A stretch of 64,000 nt of DNA. It comes from Pseudomonas oryzae (GTDB taxonomy: Bacteria; Pseudomonadota; Gammaproteobacteria; Pseudomonadales; Pseudomonadaceae). The notes under the pieces were generated by a model. The model did not search any database, had not been told where the DNA came from, and saw only the letters and a list, made by a program, of their open reading frames with translations. Positions 30,163-39,221 of the stretch are shown here, in pieces. The stretch covers positions 1,779,001 to 1,843,000 of the forward strand of contig NZ_LT629751.1 in assembly GCF_900104805.1 (NCBI RefSeq), given 5' to 3'. Position 1 is the stretch's first letter, and each line of letters begins with the position of its first letter. Position numbers and translations under genes: made by a program.

Positions 30163-32463
30163 TCAGCGCCGGTCGAGGTACTGGAACAGCTCCTCCTCCT
30201 GCTCGAAGTGCAGGCGCACCAGGGTGTCCAGGCGGATCAGCAGGATCTGCACCTCGTCGGCCGGCACCGCGGCCGGATCGGCGAGCAGGTCGTCGCGCAT
30301 GCGCGCCAGCAGGTGGATCGCCCGGAAGATCTCGCGATGCCCGCGGCTCAGTGCCGACAGCGGGTCCTCGCCGGCCAGGCGCGCCGACAGCCACGGGTAG
30401 AGCTGGCGCTCGTCGTCGTGCTCGTGCTCGACCAGCAGCACCTGCAGGTCGTCGACCAGCGCCACCAGCGCCTGGCGGGCCGCCGCCGGCGGCAGCCGGG
30501 CGAACTCGCCGGCCAGCTGCTGCAGGCGATCCAGCAGGCGCGCCAGCTGGGCATGCTCGTCCTGCAGACGGTCGACCTGCTCGCCACTGAGCCACTGCGC
30601 CGCCGGACGGCGCGGGCCGAGCGCGCGCAGCGCGTAGAGGATCACCGCCACGTCGATCAGCTCCTGCACCACCGCGCCGGCCAGCGCCGGCAGGTAGCCG
30701 AAGGCGGCGACCAGCATGGCCAGCAGCGACAGCCCCATGCCGGCCAGCACGCTCCGGCGGGCGATCGCGCGGGTCTGGCGGGCGATCTCCAGCGCCTCGA
30801 CCAGACGATCCAGGCGGTCGACCAGCAGCACCACCCCCGCCGCCTCCGCCGAGGCGGTGGCGCCGGCCGCGCCCATCGCCACGCCGACGTCGGCCGCCGC
30901 CAGCGCCGGCGCGTCGTTGATGCCGTCGCCGACCATCAGGGTCGGCCCCGCGCGGCGCCCGTCCTGCACCGCGCGCACCTTGTCCGCCGGCGCCAGACCG
31001 GCGCGCAGCTCGTCGATGCCGGCGGCCAGGGCGATCATCTCGGCGGTTTCCAGGCGGTCGCCGGTGAGCATGACGATGCGCCGGATGCCGGCGGCGCGCA
31101 GGCGCCTGACCACTCGCGGCGTTTCCCGGCGCACACTGTCGGCGAACAGCAGGGCGCCGACCAGCGCGCCGTCGACCTGCACGAAGCTGCCGCCGCAGGC
31201 GGCATAGTCCATCCGCCGCAGGATGCTGGCCGCCCAGTGGCTGTCGGGCTGCTCGGTCTGGGCGAACGAAAGGGTGCCGAGCCGGACCCGGTGCCCGCCG
31301 ACCAGACCGCAGAGGCCGGCCCCGGCACTCTCCTCCACCGCCTGCGGCGCCTGCAGCGGCAGCTGTTGCCGCTGGGCGGCGCGGACGATGGCCTGGGAGA
31401 TCGGATGCACCGAGGCCTGCGCCAGGGACGCCGCCCAGCCGAGCACCCGCTGCGGATCGCCCTCGCCCCTGACCTCCACCGACTGCAGCCGGGCCTGGCC
31501 GCTGGTCAGGGTGCCGGTCTTGTCGAGAAACAGTTGCTGCACCCCGGCCAGCGCCTCCAGGGTGGCGCCGTCCTTGATCAGGATGCCGCGCCGCGCGGCC
31601 CGCGAGATGCCGCCCATGATGGCGATCGGCACGGCGAGGATCAGCGGACAGGGGGTGGCCACCACCAGCACCGCCAGCGCACGCAACGGGTCGCCGCTGA
31701 GCCACCAGGCCAGCGCCGCCAGCGCCAGGCTCAGCGGGATGAAGAACAGCGCATAGCGGTCGGCCAGGCGCACGAAGGGCGCGCGCGAGCGCCGCGCCGC
31801 CTCGGCCAGGCGCACCACCCCGGCATAGGTGCTCTGCGCGGCCGTCTGCGTGGCCTGCAGCTGGAACGGCTCGCCGATGTTGACCACGCCGCTGGCCAGC
31901 AGGCTGTCGCGCCGACGGGTCACCGGCAACGATTCGCCGGTCAGCGCCGATTCGTCGAGGCTGGCGGTGGGGCTGAGCAGCCGGCCGTCGACCGGCACCA
32001 CCTCGCCCAGCCGCACCAGCAGTACCTGGCCGACCCGCACCTGCTCGACCGGCAGCCGGCGCAGGTCGCCGCCCTCGTCCAGCCAGGCCTCGCGCGGCGC
32101 ACGGTCGATCAGCGCGCGCAGCTCATGCTCGGCGCGCCGGTTGGTGAGGAACTCCAGGGTGCGCCCGCTGGCCAGCATCAGCGCCACCACGGCGGCAACC
32201 AGCCACTGCTCGAACGCCAGAGCGGCAGCGATGGCCAGCAGGGCGAGCAGATCGACGCCCGTCTCGCCGCGCAGCAGGCGGCGGACGATCTCGACGCCCA
32301 GCACCAGCGCCATCAGCAGGCTGCCCGCCGCCCAGCTCGCCGCCGCCAGCCCGGCGGCGCCCCACCAGTGGGCCAGTCCACCCGCCAGCAACGCCAGGCT
32401 GGTCAGCAGCAACAGCGCCGGATCGCGCCAGCGCAGCACTCGCTCCCAGGTTCCCTGCTCCAC
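30163..32463 (-). CDS. P1B-5 type metal-transporting ATPase with C-terminal hemerythrin-like domain
   Basis: A 766-residue P-type ATPase. TGES (175-178) is the actuator motif, TPCP (270-273) the metal-site motif in a membrane helix, DKTGTLT (314-320) the phosphorylation site and VGDGINDAPAL the hinge. About 150 C-terminal residues are helical and rich in His/Glu (DEHAQLARLLDRL, EHEHDDERQLYPWL, HREIFRAIHLL, HFEQEEELFQYL), a hemerythrin-like domain. TPCP plus hemerythrin defines the P1B-5 group, whose studied member Nia handles Ni and Fe. No N-terminal metal-binding domain is present. GTG 32463 behind GGGAG is preferred to GTG 32493. Divergent from a flavin redox operon. Confidence 0.85.
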   Translation of the reverse strand: MEQGTWERVLRWRDPALLLLTSLALLAGGLAHWWGAAGLAAASWAAGSLLMALVLGVEIVRRLLRGETGVDLLALLAIAAALAFEQWLVAAVVALMLASGRTLEFLTNRRAEHELRALIDRAPREAWLDEGGDLRRLPVEQVRVGQVLLVRLGEVVPVDGRLLSPTASLDESALTGESLPVTRRRDSLLASGVVNIGEPFQLQATQTAAQSTYAGVVRLAEAARRSRAPFVRLADRYALFFIPLSLALAALAWWLSGDPLRALAVLVVATPCPLILAVPIAIMGGISRAARRGILIKDGATLEALAGVQQLFLDKTGTLTSGQARLQSVEVRGEGDPQRVLGWAASLAQASVHPISQAIVRAAQRQQLPLQAPQAVEESAGAGLCGLVGGHRVRLGTLSFAQTEQPDSHWAASILRRMDYAACGGSFVQVDGALVGALLFADSVRRETPRVVRRLRAAGIRRIVMLTGDRLETAEMIALAAGIDELRAGLAPADKVRAVQDGRRAGPTLMVGDGINDAPALAAADVGVAMGAAGATASAEAAGVVLLVDRLDRLVEALEIARQTRAIARRSVLAGMGLSLLAMLVAAFGYLPALAGAVVQELIDVAVILYALRALGPRRPAAQWLSGEQVDRLQDEHAQLARLLDRLQQLAGEFARLPPAAARQALVALVDDLQVLLVEHEHDDERQLYPWLSARLAGEDPLSALSRGHREIFRAIHLLARMRDDLLADPAAVPADEVQILLIRLDTLVRLHFEQEEELFQYLDRR

Positions 32464-32502
32464 GCTCGTCTCCCGCGCCTCACGGCTGCACACACATCCA
32501 GC

Positions 32503-32566
32503 TTAAGCCCCGATTAAGCCGCGCCGCGCCGGCCTTCAGGCTGAATTCAGCCTGGTTGCTTACTGT
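32503..32566. promoter_or_regulatory. Tandem response-regulator boxes (BqsR-like) in the divergent promoter
   Basis: TTAAG-N6-TTAAG (32503-32518) is the exact form reported for BqsR, the Fe(II)-responsive regulator of P. aeruginosa. Twenty-one bp on, TTCAG-N6-TTCAG (32535-32550) repeats the geometry and ends 10 bp before TACTGT (32561-32566), a likely -10 of the plus-strand operon. An overlapping perfect palindrome AGGCTGAATTCAGCCT is present at 32538-32553. Confidence 0.6.
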
Positions 32567-32596
32567 AGCCGCATCGAATCCGCAGGAGCCCTCCCC

Positions 32597-33067
32597 ATGC
32601 ACAAGAAGCTCGTCACCCTGGCCCTGGCCGGCGCCACCGCCGCCCCGCTGCTGGCCCACGCCCAGCCGCAGCCGCTGACCCTCGACGTCAGCCTCAAGGA
32701 ATACCGCGGCAAGGGCGCCTACCTGGCCATCTACCTGACCGACGCCGACGGCCAGTACCAGAAGACCCTGTGGGTCGCCGGCAAGAAGGCCAAGTACTAC
32801 CGCCACCTGCGCGACTGGACCCGTGGCGGCGGCGCGCAGCGTACCGAGTTCGACGGACTGACCGGCGCCAGCGTCGGCAGCGGCGACAACCTGACGGTGG
32901 AGGTCGAACTGGAGCAGGCCCTGCTCGATGCCGGTTACCAGATCCGCATCGACAGCGCGGTCGAGGACAAGCGCGACAACAGCGCCGAAGTCCGCCTGCC
33001 GCTGACCCGCGAGCCGGGCGCAGCCAGCGGCAGCGGCTATGTCGACCGCGTCAGCTACCGCTTCTGA
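32597..33067 (+). CDS. DUF2271 periplasmic protein, predicted flavinylation substrate
   Basis: A 156-residue exported protein: signal peptide to about residue 22 (LAHA/Q). The mature part has WVAGKKAKYYRHLRDW, RTEFDGLTGASVGSG and DAGYQIRIDSAVEDKRDNSAEV, typical of DUF2271. D86-G-L-T89-G-A-S92 matches the ApbE flavinylation motif, so FMN would be attached through Thr89. DUF2271 proteins have been reported as ApbE substrates. The ApbE gene is two genes downstream, so the protein likely acts as a periplasmic electron carrier paired with the PepSY membrane protein. Confidence 0.85.
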   Translation: MHKKLVTLALAGATAAPLLAHAQPQPLTLDVSLKEYRGKGAYLAIYLTDADGQYQKTLWVAGKKAKYYRHLRDWTRGGGAQRTEFDGLTGASVGSGDNLTVEVELEQALLDAGYQIRIDSAVEDKRDNSAEVRLPLTREPGAASGSGYVDRVSYRF

Positions 33068-33086
33068 TCCCCCACGAGAGCCGTCC

Positions 33087-35264
33087 ATGAATCGTCGCCT
33101 GCACCTGCTGACCAGCCTCCTGCTCAGCGCCCTGCTGCTGGTTTCCGCCGCCACCGGCCTGCTGCTCTCGGGCGCCAGCCTGAGCGAACAGCTCGGCCAG
33201 CTGGGCGCCCCCGGCGACAGCGTGGCCGTGGTCGCCGAGCGCGTCAGCCAGCACCTGCCCAATGTCGAGCGCCTGGAGCGCAGCGCCAACGGCACCCTGC
33301 TCGCCACCCTCGGCGGCGATGTCGCGGAGCCGGTCCACGTGGTCGACCCGGCGACCGGCGCGGACCTCGGTCCCTACGCCCCCTCGGCCAGCCTCGAATG
33401 GCTGCGCGACCTGCACCGCGAGCTGCTGCTCGGCTCCACCGGGCGCTGGCTGAGCGGCCTTTCGGCGCTGGCCCTGGCGCTGCTGGCCATCAGCGGCGCC
33501 GTCCTGCTGGCCCGCCGGCTGGGCGGCTGGCGGCGCCTGCTGACGCCGATCCGCGCCGGCCAGGGCCTGCTGCACTGGCACACCGTGGTCGCCCGCTGGG
33601 CCCTGCCGGGTCTGGCCGTGCTCGCCCTCAGCGGCCTGTACCTGTCGGCGACCAGCCTCGGCCTGCTCGGCGACGGCTCCGACAACGAGCCGGCCTGGCC
33701 CGAGGGCATCCAGGCCGCCCCGCAGCAGCCGGTCGGCACGCTCGCGGCGCTGCGCCAGGTCGATCTGCCCGAGCTGCGCGAGCTGGAATTCCCCAGCGCC
33801 GCCGACGACAGCCATTACTTCAGCCTGCGCACCGCCAGCGGCAGCGGCTTCGTCAACGCCGCCAGCGGCCAGTGGATCAGCTTCCAGCGCAACGGCACGG
33901 CGCAGAACCTCTACGAGACCGCCTACGCCCTGCACACCGGCGAGGGCATGCCGCTGTGGTCGATGGCGCTGGCCGGCCTAGCGCTGTCCACCCTGTTCCT
34001 CGGCGGCAGCGGCCTGCTCGGCTGGTGGCAGCGGCGCGGCCGCACCGGTGAGCAGGACGCCGGCGCTGCGGCCGACGAGGCCGAGGCGGTGATCCTGGTC
34101 GGCAGCCAGGGCGGCTCGACCTGGGCCTACGCCCGCCAGCTGCAGGCACAACTGCAGGGCGCCGGCTGGCCGGTGCACGTGGCCGCCATGAACGCCGTAC
34201 AGGACGACTACCCGCAGGCGCGCTGCCTGCTGCTGCTCGCCGCCACCTACGGCGACGGCCAGGCGCCGGACAATGCCGGGCAGTTCCTCGACCGCCTGGC
34301 CACGGCCCGCTGGCCCGAGCGCGGCCTGCCGGTGGCGGTGCTCGGCTTCGGCGACCGCCAGTTCCCGCGCTTCTGCGCCTATGCCGAAGCGCTCGAGCAG
34401 GCCCTGCAGCAACGCGGTTGCCAGCCGCTGCTGGCGCTGCAGCGCGTCGACCGCCAGGCCAGCGGCGAGCTGAACGCCTGGGCCGGGCAGCTCGGCGAAC
34501 GCCTCGGCGTCCCGCTGCGCCTGCAGTCGGCGCTGCTGCCGACCCACGAGGTGCGCCTGACCCTGCAACAGCGCCAGTGCTACAGCGAGCGCGGCGGCCA
34601 GCCGGCGGCGGTGCTGCGCTTCGCCGTGGCCCCCGGCAGCAGCGACTTCGCCCCCGGCGACCTGCTGGCCATCCGGCCGCAAGAGGACGCCGCACCGCGC
34701 CTGTACTCCATCGCCAGCGCCGCCGACGACGGCTTCGTCGAGATCTGCGTGCGCCGCCATCCGCAGGGGCTCTGCTCCAGCTACCTGCACGGCCTGCAAC
34801 CGGGCACCACGCTCGCGGCGAGCATCCAGGCGCATCCGGACTTCCGCCCGCAGGCCGGCGCGCAGCCGGTGCTGCTGATCGGCGCCGGGGTGGGCGTGGC
34901 GCCGCTGATCGGCTTCGTGCGCAAGAACGAATCCCGCCGCCCCATCCAGCTCTACTGGGGCGGCCGCCACGCCAGCGACCCGCTGTATGGCGAGGAACTC
35001 CAGCAGTGCCTGGCGGACGGTCGCCTGCAGAACCTGCAGCGCGCCTTCTCCGAGGGGCCGACGCCGGCCTACGTGCAGGACCGCCTGCACGAGGATGGCG
35101 CCAGCGTGCGCGCCCTGTTGCAACAGGGCGCCCAGGTGCTGGTCTGCGGCTCGGGGGAGATGGCCACCGGCGTGCGCGCCGTGCTGGAAAGCCTGCTCGC
35201 CGAGATGGGCAGCAACCTCGATCAACTCAAGGCACAGGGGCGCTTCCGTGAAGACGTTTACTGA
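33087..35264 (+). CDS. PepSY-membrane/flavodoxin/NADPH-reductase fusion protein
   Basis: A 725-residue protein with PepSY-type membrane helices at about 5-25, 138-156, 178-205 and 300-325 and a periplasmic loop between them. A flavodoxin domain follows (VILVGSQGGSTWAYARQL, about 345; ATYGDGQAPDNA), then a ferredoxin-NADP reductase module (RLYSIASAADDGFVEICVRR, GAGVGVAPLIGFVRKNE, YWGGRHASDPLYGEEL, ending in REDVY like sulfite reductase flavoprotein). It should carry electrons from NADPH across the inner membrane to a periplasmic acceptor, possibly flavinylated DUF2271 or ferric iron. ATG 33087. Confidence 0.85.
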   Translation: MNRRLHLLTSLLLSALLLVSAATGLLLSGASLSEQLGQLGAPGDSVAVVAERVSQHLPNVERLERSANGTLLATLGGDVAEPVHVVDPATGADLGPYAPSASLEWLRDLHRELLLGSTGRWLSGLSALALALLAISGAVLLARRLGGWRRLLTPIRAGQGLLHWHTVVARWALPGLAVLALSGLYLSATSLGLLGDGSDNEPAWPEGIQAAPQQPVGTLAALRQVDLPELRELEFPSAADDSHYFSLRTASGSGFVNAASGQWISFQRNGTAQNLYETAYALHTGEGMPLWSMALAGLALSTLFLGGSGLLGWWQRRGRTGEQDAGAAADEAEAVILVGSQGGSTWAYARQLQAQLQGAGWPVHVAAMNAVQDDYPQARCLLLLAATYGDGQAPDNAGQFLDRLATARWPERGLPVAVLGFGDRQFPRFCAYAEALEQALQQRGCQPLLALQRVDRQASGELNAWAGQLGERLGVPLRLQSALLPTHEVRLTLQQRQCYSERGGQPAAVLRFAVAPGSSDFAPGDLLAIRPQEDAAPRLYSIASAADDGFVEICVRRHPQGLCSSYLHGLQPGTTLAASIQAHPDFRPQAGAQPVLLIGAGVGVAPLIGFVRKNESRRPIQLYWGGRHASDPLYGEELQQCLADGRLQNLQRAFSEGPTPAYVQDRLHEDGASVRALLQQGAQVLVCGSGEMATGVRAVLESLLAEMGSNLDQLKAQGRFREDVY

Positions 35265-36171
35265 GGGCGCACCGCTGCAGCGCTACAGCCTCGGCGGGCC
35301 GACCATGGGCAGCCGCTTCAGCGCGGTGTTCTACGCCGCCGCCGGGCTCGACAGCCAGGCCATCCAGGCCGAACTGCAGGCGGCGGTCGAGCGGGTCGAT
35401 GGGCAGATGTCGACCTGGCAGCCGGATTCCACCCTGATGCGCCTGAACCGCGCGCCGCTCGGCGAGTGGTTCGACCTGCCGGACGAGCTGTACCAGGTGC
35501 TGCTCGCCGGCCTGCACGTCGGCAACCTGTCGCACGGCGCCTTCGACATCGCCCTCGGCGCCCAGGTCGGCGCCTGGGGCTTCGGCCCGGCGCAGGCTGA
35601 CCCGGCCGACAAGGCGCACTGCCCGGCCGCCACCGCACTGACCCTCGACCCGGCACGCCGCGCGGTGCGCAAGGAGGCCGCGGTCAGCCTCGACCTCAAC
35701 GCCATCGCCAAGGGCTTCGGCGTCGACGAACTGGCCCGCTGCCTGGAGCGCCAGGGCATCCAGCGCTATCTGGTGGGCATCGACGGCGAGCTGCGTGCCC
35801 GCGGCGAGAAACCCGACGGCCCCTGGCGCGTCGCCCTGGAGAAGCCTGCCTACGGCAGCCGCGAGCTGTTCGCCAGCCTGGAACTAGCCGACACCGCCAT
35901 CGCCACCTCCGGCGACTACCGCCACTGGCGCGAGCGCGACGGCCAACGCTATTCGCATACCCTCGACCCGCGCAGCGGCGCGCCGCTGCACAACGGCATC
36001 GCCTCGGTCAGCGTGCTGACCGGCAGCTGCCTGTACGCCGACGCCTGGGCCACCGCGCTGATGGTGCTGGGCGTCGAACGCGGCTCCCGCCTCGCCCGCG
36101 AGCAGGGCCTGGGCGCGGTGTTCCTGCTGCGCGACGGGGAAGAGATTCGCGAGGTCACGGTGGGGCTCTGA
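35248..36171 (+). CDS. apbE: ApbE FAD:protein FMN transferase
   Basis: A 307-residue protein. GGPTMGSRFSAVFY is the N-terminal block, SLDLNAIAKGFGVDELARCL and LVGIDGELRARGEK the FAD site, and HTLDPRSGAPLHNG plus LYADAWATALMVLG the Mg/catalytic motifs. It transfers FMN from FAD to a Thr/Ser of target proteins. GTG 35248 overlaps the PepSY gene by 17 bp. Unusually, no signal peptide or lipobox precedes the catalytic domain, although the expected substrate is exported. Confidence 0.88.
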   Translation: MKTFTEGAPLQRYSLGGPTMGSRFSAVFYAAAGLDSQAIQAELQAAVERVDGQMSTWQPDSTLMRLNRAPLGEWFDLPDELYQVLLAGLHVGNLSHGAFDIALGAQVGAWGFGPAQADPADKAHCPAATALTLDPARRAVRKEAAVSLDLNAIAKGFGVDELARCLERQGIQRYLVGIDGELRARGEKPDGPWRVALEKPAYGSRELFASLELADTAIATSGDYRHWRERDGQRYSHTLDPRSGAPLHNGIASVSVLTGSCLYADAWATALMVLGVERGSRLAREQGLGAVFLLRDGEEIREVTVGL

Positions 36172-36213
36172 ACCGGCGTCCCGTCCAGGCAGGACAATCG
36201 CATGTACCAGCCT

Positions 36214-36269
36214 GTAGGGGCGAATTCATTCGCCTTGCGGGGAGTTTTGGCGAATGAATTCGCCCCTAC
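36214..36269. repeat. REP-like palindrome, family GGGGCGAATTCATTCGCC
   Basis: GTAGGGGCGAATTC/GAATTCGCCCCTAC with a 14-base spacer, after apbE. Outer flanks CCAGGCAGGACAATCGCATG and CATGCGATTGCCCTGCCTGG are also inverted, giving a larger nested element of about 150 bp. Confidence 0.9.
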
Positions 36270-36391
36270 AGTGGAATCATCGGGCTCGGGAGCCATTCAT
36301 GCGATTGCCCTGCCTGGGCAGATGCCAGCCGTTGCCGATTTCGCGTGTTAGCCTTCCCCTCTCTCCAGGATGACACCGCTCGGAACCCAGC

Positions 36392-36619
36392 ATGCAACCA
36401 CTCACCAACCACACCTGCCCGCTCTGCGGCGGCGCCAACCAATGTGCCCCGGCCGCGGCCGGCACCTTCGATGTCGAGTGCTGGTGCACCACCGCCGCCA
36501 TCAGCCCGCAAGCCCTGGCCCGCGTGCCGGCCGAGCTGGTCGGCAAGGCCTGCCTGTGCCCGCGCTGCGCGGCCGCGGTCGAACAGGAGCCAGCGGCTCA
36601 GGCCAACCCCGACGCCTGA
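36392..36619 (+). CDS. Small cysteine-rich CWC-family protein
   Basis: A 75-residue protein with CPLCGG near residue 9, CWC at 31-33 and CLCPRCA near 54, the pattern of the cysteine-rich CWC family (likely a zinc-binding small protein of unknown function). ATG 36392 lacks a strong ribosome-binding site. Convergent with polB, whose stop lies 13 bp away. Confidence 0.75.
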   Translation: MQPLTNHTCPLCGGANQCAPAAAGTFDVECWCTTAAISPQALARVPAELVGKACLCPRCAAAVEQEPAAQANPDA

Positions 36620-36631
36620 AGCCGGCGAGCC

Positions 36632-38995
36632 TCAGAACAGCTCCAGCTGTCCATCCACCAGGCGCCGGAAGTCGCTGTGCACGAAGGGCAGTATGGCGTC
36701 GGCCACCGGCTGCAGCTGGCGCGTCACGTAGTGGTCGTAGTCGATCGGCGCCTGGCGGGCTTCCAGTGGCTCGGGGCCGGCGGTGGTGATCACGTAGCTG
36801 ATCCAGCCGCCGCGTTGGTACTGCAGCGGGCGACCGTGGCGGGCGTTGAACTCGTCGGCTTGGCGCGCCGCCTTCACATGGGGCGGCACATTGCGCTCGT
36901 AGTCGTCCAGTCGCCGGCGCAGGCGCTTGCGGTAGATCAGCAGCTCGTCCAGCTCGCCGGCCAGGGTGCGGCGCACGTAGTCGCGCACATAGTCCTCGAA
37001 CGGCTGGCGGCCGAAGATGCGCCGGTAGAGCTCCTGCTGGAACTGCCGGGCCAGCGGCGACCAGTCGGTGCGCACCGTCTCCAGGCCCTTGAACACCATC
37101 TCCTCGCTGCCGTCGGCGCGCCGCACCAGGCCGGCATAGCGCTTCTTGCTGCCCTCCTCGGCGCCGCGAATGGTGGGCATCAGGAAGCGCCGGTAGTGGG
37201 TCTCGAACTGCAGTTCGAGGGCGCTGTCGAGGCCGAACTCGGCCGCCAGATGCTCGCGCCACCACTGGTTGACGTGCTGCACCAGCTCGCGGCCGATGCG
37301 GCTGGCGTCTTCCTCCTCCTGCGCGCGGCCGAGCCAGACGAAGGTGGAGTCGGTGTCGCCGTAGATCACCTGGTAGCCGCGCGCCTCGATCAGCTCGCGG
37401 GTGCGGCGCATGATCTCGTGGCCGCGCATGGTGATCGAGGACGCCAGGCGCGGATCGAAGAAGCGGCAGCCGCTCGAGCCGAGCACGCCGTAGAAGGCGT
37501 TCATGATGATCTTCAGCGCCTGCGCCAGCGGCTGGTTGCCGTCACGCTTGGCCGCGTCGCGGCCCTCCCAGACCCGCGCGACTATCGCCGGCAGGCAGTG
37601 CCGGCTGCGCGAGAAGCGCGCGCCGCGGAAACCCGGCACCGAGTGTTGGTCATCGGGCTGGCGCAGCCCTTCGATCAGGCCGACCGGATCGATCAGGAAG
37701 GTGCGGATGATCGACGGGTACAGGCTCTTGTAGTCCAGCACCAGCACCGACTCGTAGAGGCCCGGACGCGAATCCATGACGAAACCGCCGGGGCTGGCTT
37801 CCGGCAGGCGCTCGCCCTGATTGGGCGCGACGAAGCCCAGACGGTGCATCGGCGGCAGGTACAGGTGGGTGAAGGCCGCCACTGAGCCGCCGCAGCGGTC
37901 GGCGGCGAGGCCAGTGACCGTGGCCCGTTCGAGGAGGAACGACAGCAGCTCGGTCTTCGCGAAGATGCGCGTCACCAGCTCGCAGTCCTTGAGGTTGTAG
38001 CGCGCCAGCGCCGGCTTGTCCTCGGCGAAGCGGCGGTCGATCTCGGCCATGCGCTGGTAGGGGTTGTCGATGGCCTTGCCCTCGCCCAGCAGGGTCTGCG
38101 CCACGTTCTCCAGGCTGAACGAGGGGAAGTTCCAGGTCGCCGAGCGCAGCGCCTCGATGCCGTCGATGATCAGCCGCCCGGCGGCCTCGGCGAAGAAGTG
38201 GCCGTTGCGGCTGCCATGCTCGCGCCAGCCCATCTCGTCGCCGCCGCGCCCCAGACGCAGCAGCACCTTGAGGCGCTGGGCGTGCTCGCGCAGCACGCGC
38301 AGGTCGAACTGCACCAGGTTCCAGCCGATGATGGCGTCGGGATCGTGGCGCGCCAGCCAGGCGTTGAGCCGCTCCAGCAGCTCGGCGCGGCTGGCGCAGT
38401 ACTCCAGCTCGAAGTCCAGCCCGCTTGCGTCGCCGTTGGCCGGGCCGAGCATGTACACCTGACGCTGGCCGCAGCCTTCCAGGCCGATGGAATACAGCTC
38501 ACCGCGGCTGTTGGTCTCGATGTCGAGGGACACCAGGCGCAGGCGCGGCCGATAGTCCGGCGCCGGGCGCAGCTGGGCCTCCAGCAGCACGCCGCCCTCA
38601 CCCGGCGTGCCGCCGAAGGACACCGGCGCGGTGATGAAGCGCTCCATCAGGAAACGCTCGGGCGGACGGATGTCGGCCTCGTAGACATCCACGCCGCCGG
38701 CACGTAGGGCCTTTTCCAGACGCAGCAGCTGCGCGTACTGCCGGCAGTAGAGGCCGAGCACCGGGCGGTGATGGAAGTCGCGCAGGCCGAGTTCGCGCAG
38801 CTCGGCATCCGCCTCGCCCTTGAGCAGCTGCTCGGCGCGCTGGCGCTGCGCGGCGGGCACGAAGGCCACCGCAGGCTGCACGGGCACCCGCACGCGGCGC
38901 GGGCCGGCGTCGGTCGCCAGCCAGAACTCGACCTCGCTGCCCGCCGGCGTGTCGCGCCAGTGCCGCGTCAGCACGAAACCCGTTTGCCACTCCAC
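36632..38995 (-). CDS. polB: DNA polymerase II (family B)
   Basis: A 787-residue family B polymerase. The 3'-5' exonuclease domain has [15 protein letters not shown] (Exo I, near 155) and [14 protein letters not shown] (Exo II). The polymerase domain has [17 protein letters not shown] (motif A), [13 protein letters not shown] (motif B) and [10 protein letters not shown] (motif C with the DTD metal ligands). It is a damage-tolerance polymerase. GTG 38995, behind AAGG, gives the usual length and the [13 protein letters not shown]-terminus; the frame extends 34 codons further. No convincing LexA box was found upstream. Confidence 0.93.
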   Translation of the reverse strand: MEWQTGFVLTRHWRDTPAGSEVEFWLATDAGPRRVRVPVQPAVAFVPAAQRQRAEQLLKGEADAELRELGLRDFHHRPVLGLYCRQYAQLLRLEKALRAGGVDVYEADIRPPERFLMERFITAPVSFGGTPGEGGVLLEAQLRPAPDYRPRLRLVSLDIETNSRGELYSIGLEGCGQRQVYMLGPANGDASGLDFELEYCASRAELLERLNAWLARHDPDAIIGWNLVQFDLRVLREHAQRLKVLLRLGRGGDEMGWREHGSRNGHFFAEAAGRLIIDGIEALRSATWNFPSFSLENVAQTLLGEGKAIDNPYQRMAEIDRRFAEDKPALARYNLKDCELVTRIFAKTELLSFLLERATVTGLAADRCGGSVAAFTHLYLPPMHRLGFVAPNQGERLPEASPGGFVMDSRPGLYESVLVLDYKSLYPSIIRTFLIDPVGLIEGLRQPDDQHSVPGFRGARFSRSRHCLPAIVARVWEGRDAAKRDGNQPLAQALKIIMNAFYGVLGSSGCRFFDPRLASSITMRGHEIMRRTRELIEARGYQVIYGDTDSTFVWLGRAQEEEDASRIGRELVQHVNQWWREHLAAEFGLDSALELQFETHYRRFLMPTIRGAEEGSKKRYAGLVRRADGSEEMVFKGLETVRTDWSPLARQFQQELYRRIFGRQPFEDYVRDYVRRTLAGELDELLIYRKRLRRRLDDYERNVPPHVKAARQADEFNARHGRPLQYQRGGWISYVITTAGPEPLEARQAPIDYDHYVTRQLQPVADAILPFVHSDFRRLVDGQLELF

Positions 38996-39221
38996 GCCGA
39001 TGACCTTGAGAAAAACCTGACAGGGGGATTCTACGTGCTCGGCGGTGGGGCGGCGAACGAGCGCGGCTGCTGATGCCCGCAGTGGAGTCGGGTTCAAAGC
39101 AAACGTTCAGCGCACAAAAATATGCCGCCTTGACCGACGAACCTGGCCAAGACTCAATACAATCTGCGCCCGATTACCCTGGGCCATGAACATGGCTGCA
39201 TCGAACAAGGAACTCGCCTCC

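Noticed and set aside
39062-39083. CTG-N10-CAG upstream of polB as a LexA box
   Set aside because: The interior is GC-rich and lacks the alternating TA core (CTGT...ACAG), so the match is not meaningful.
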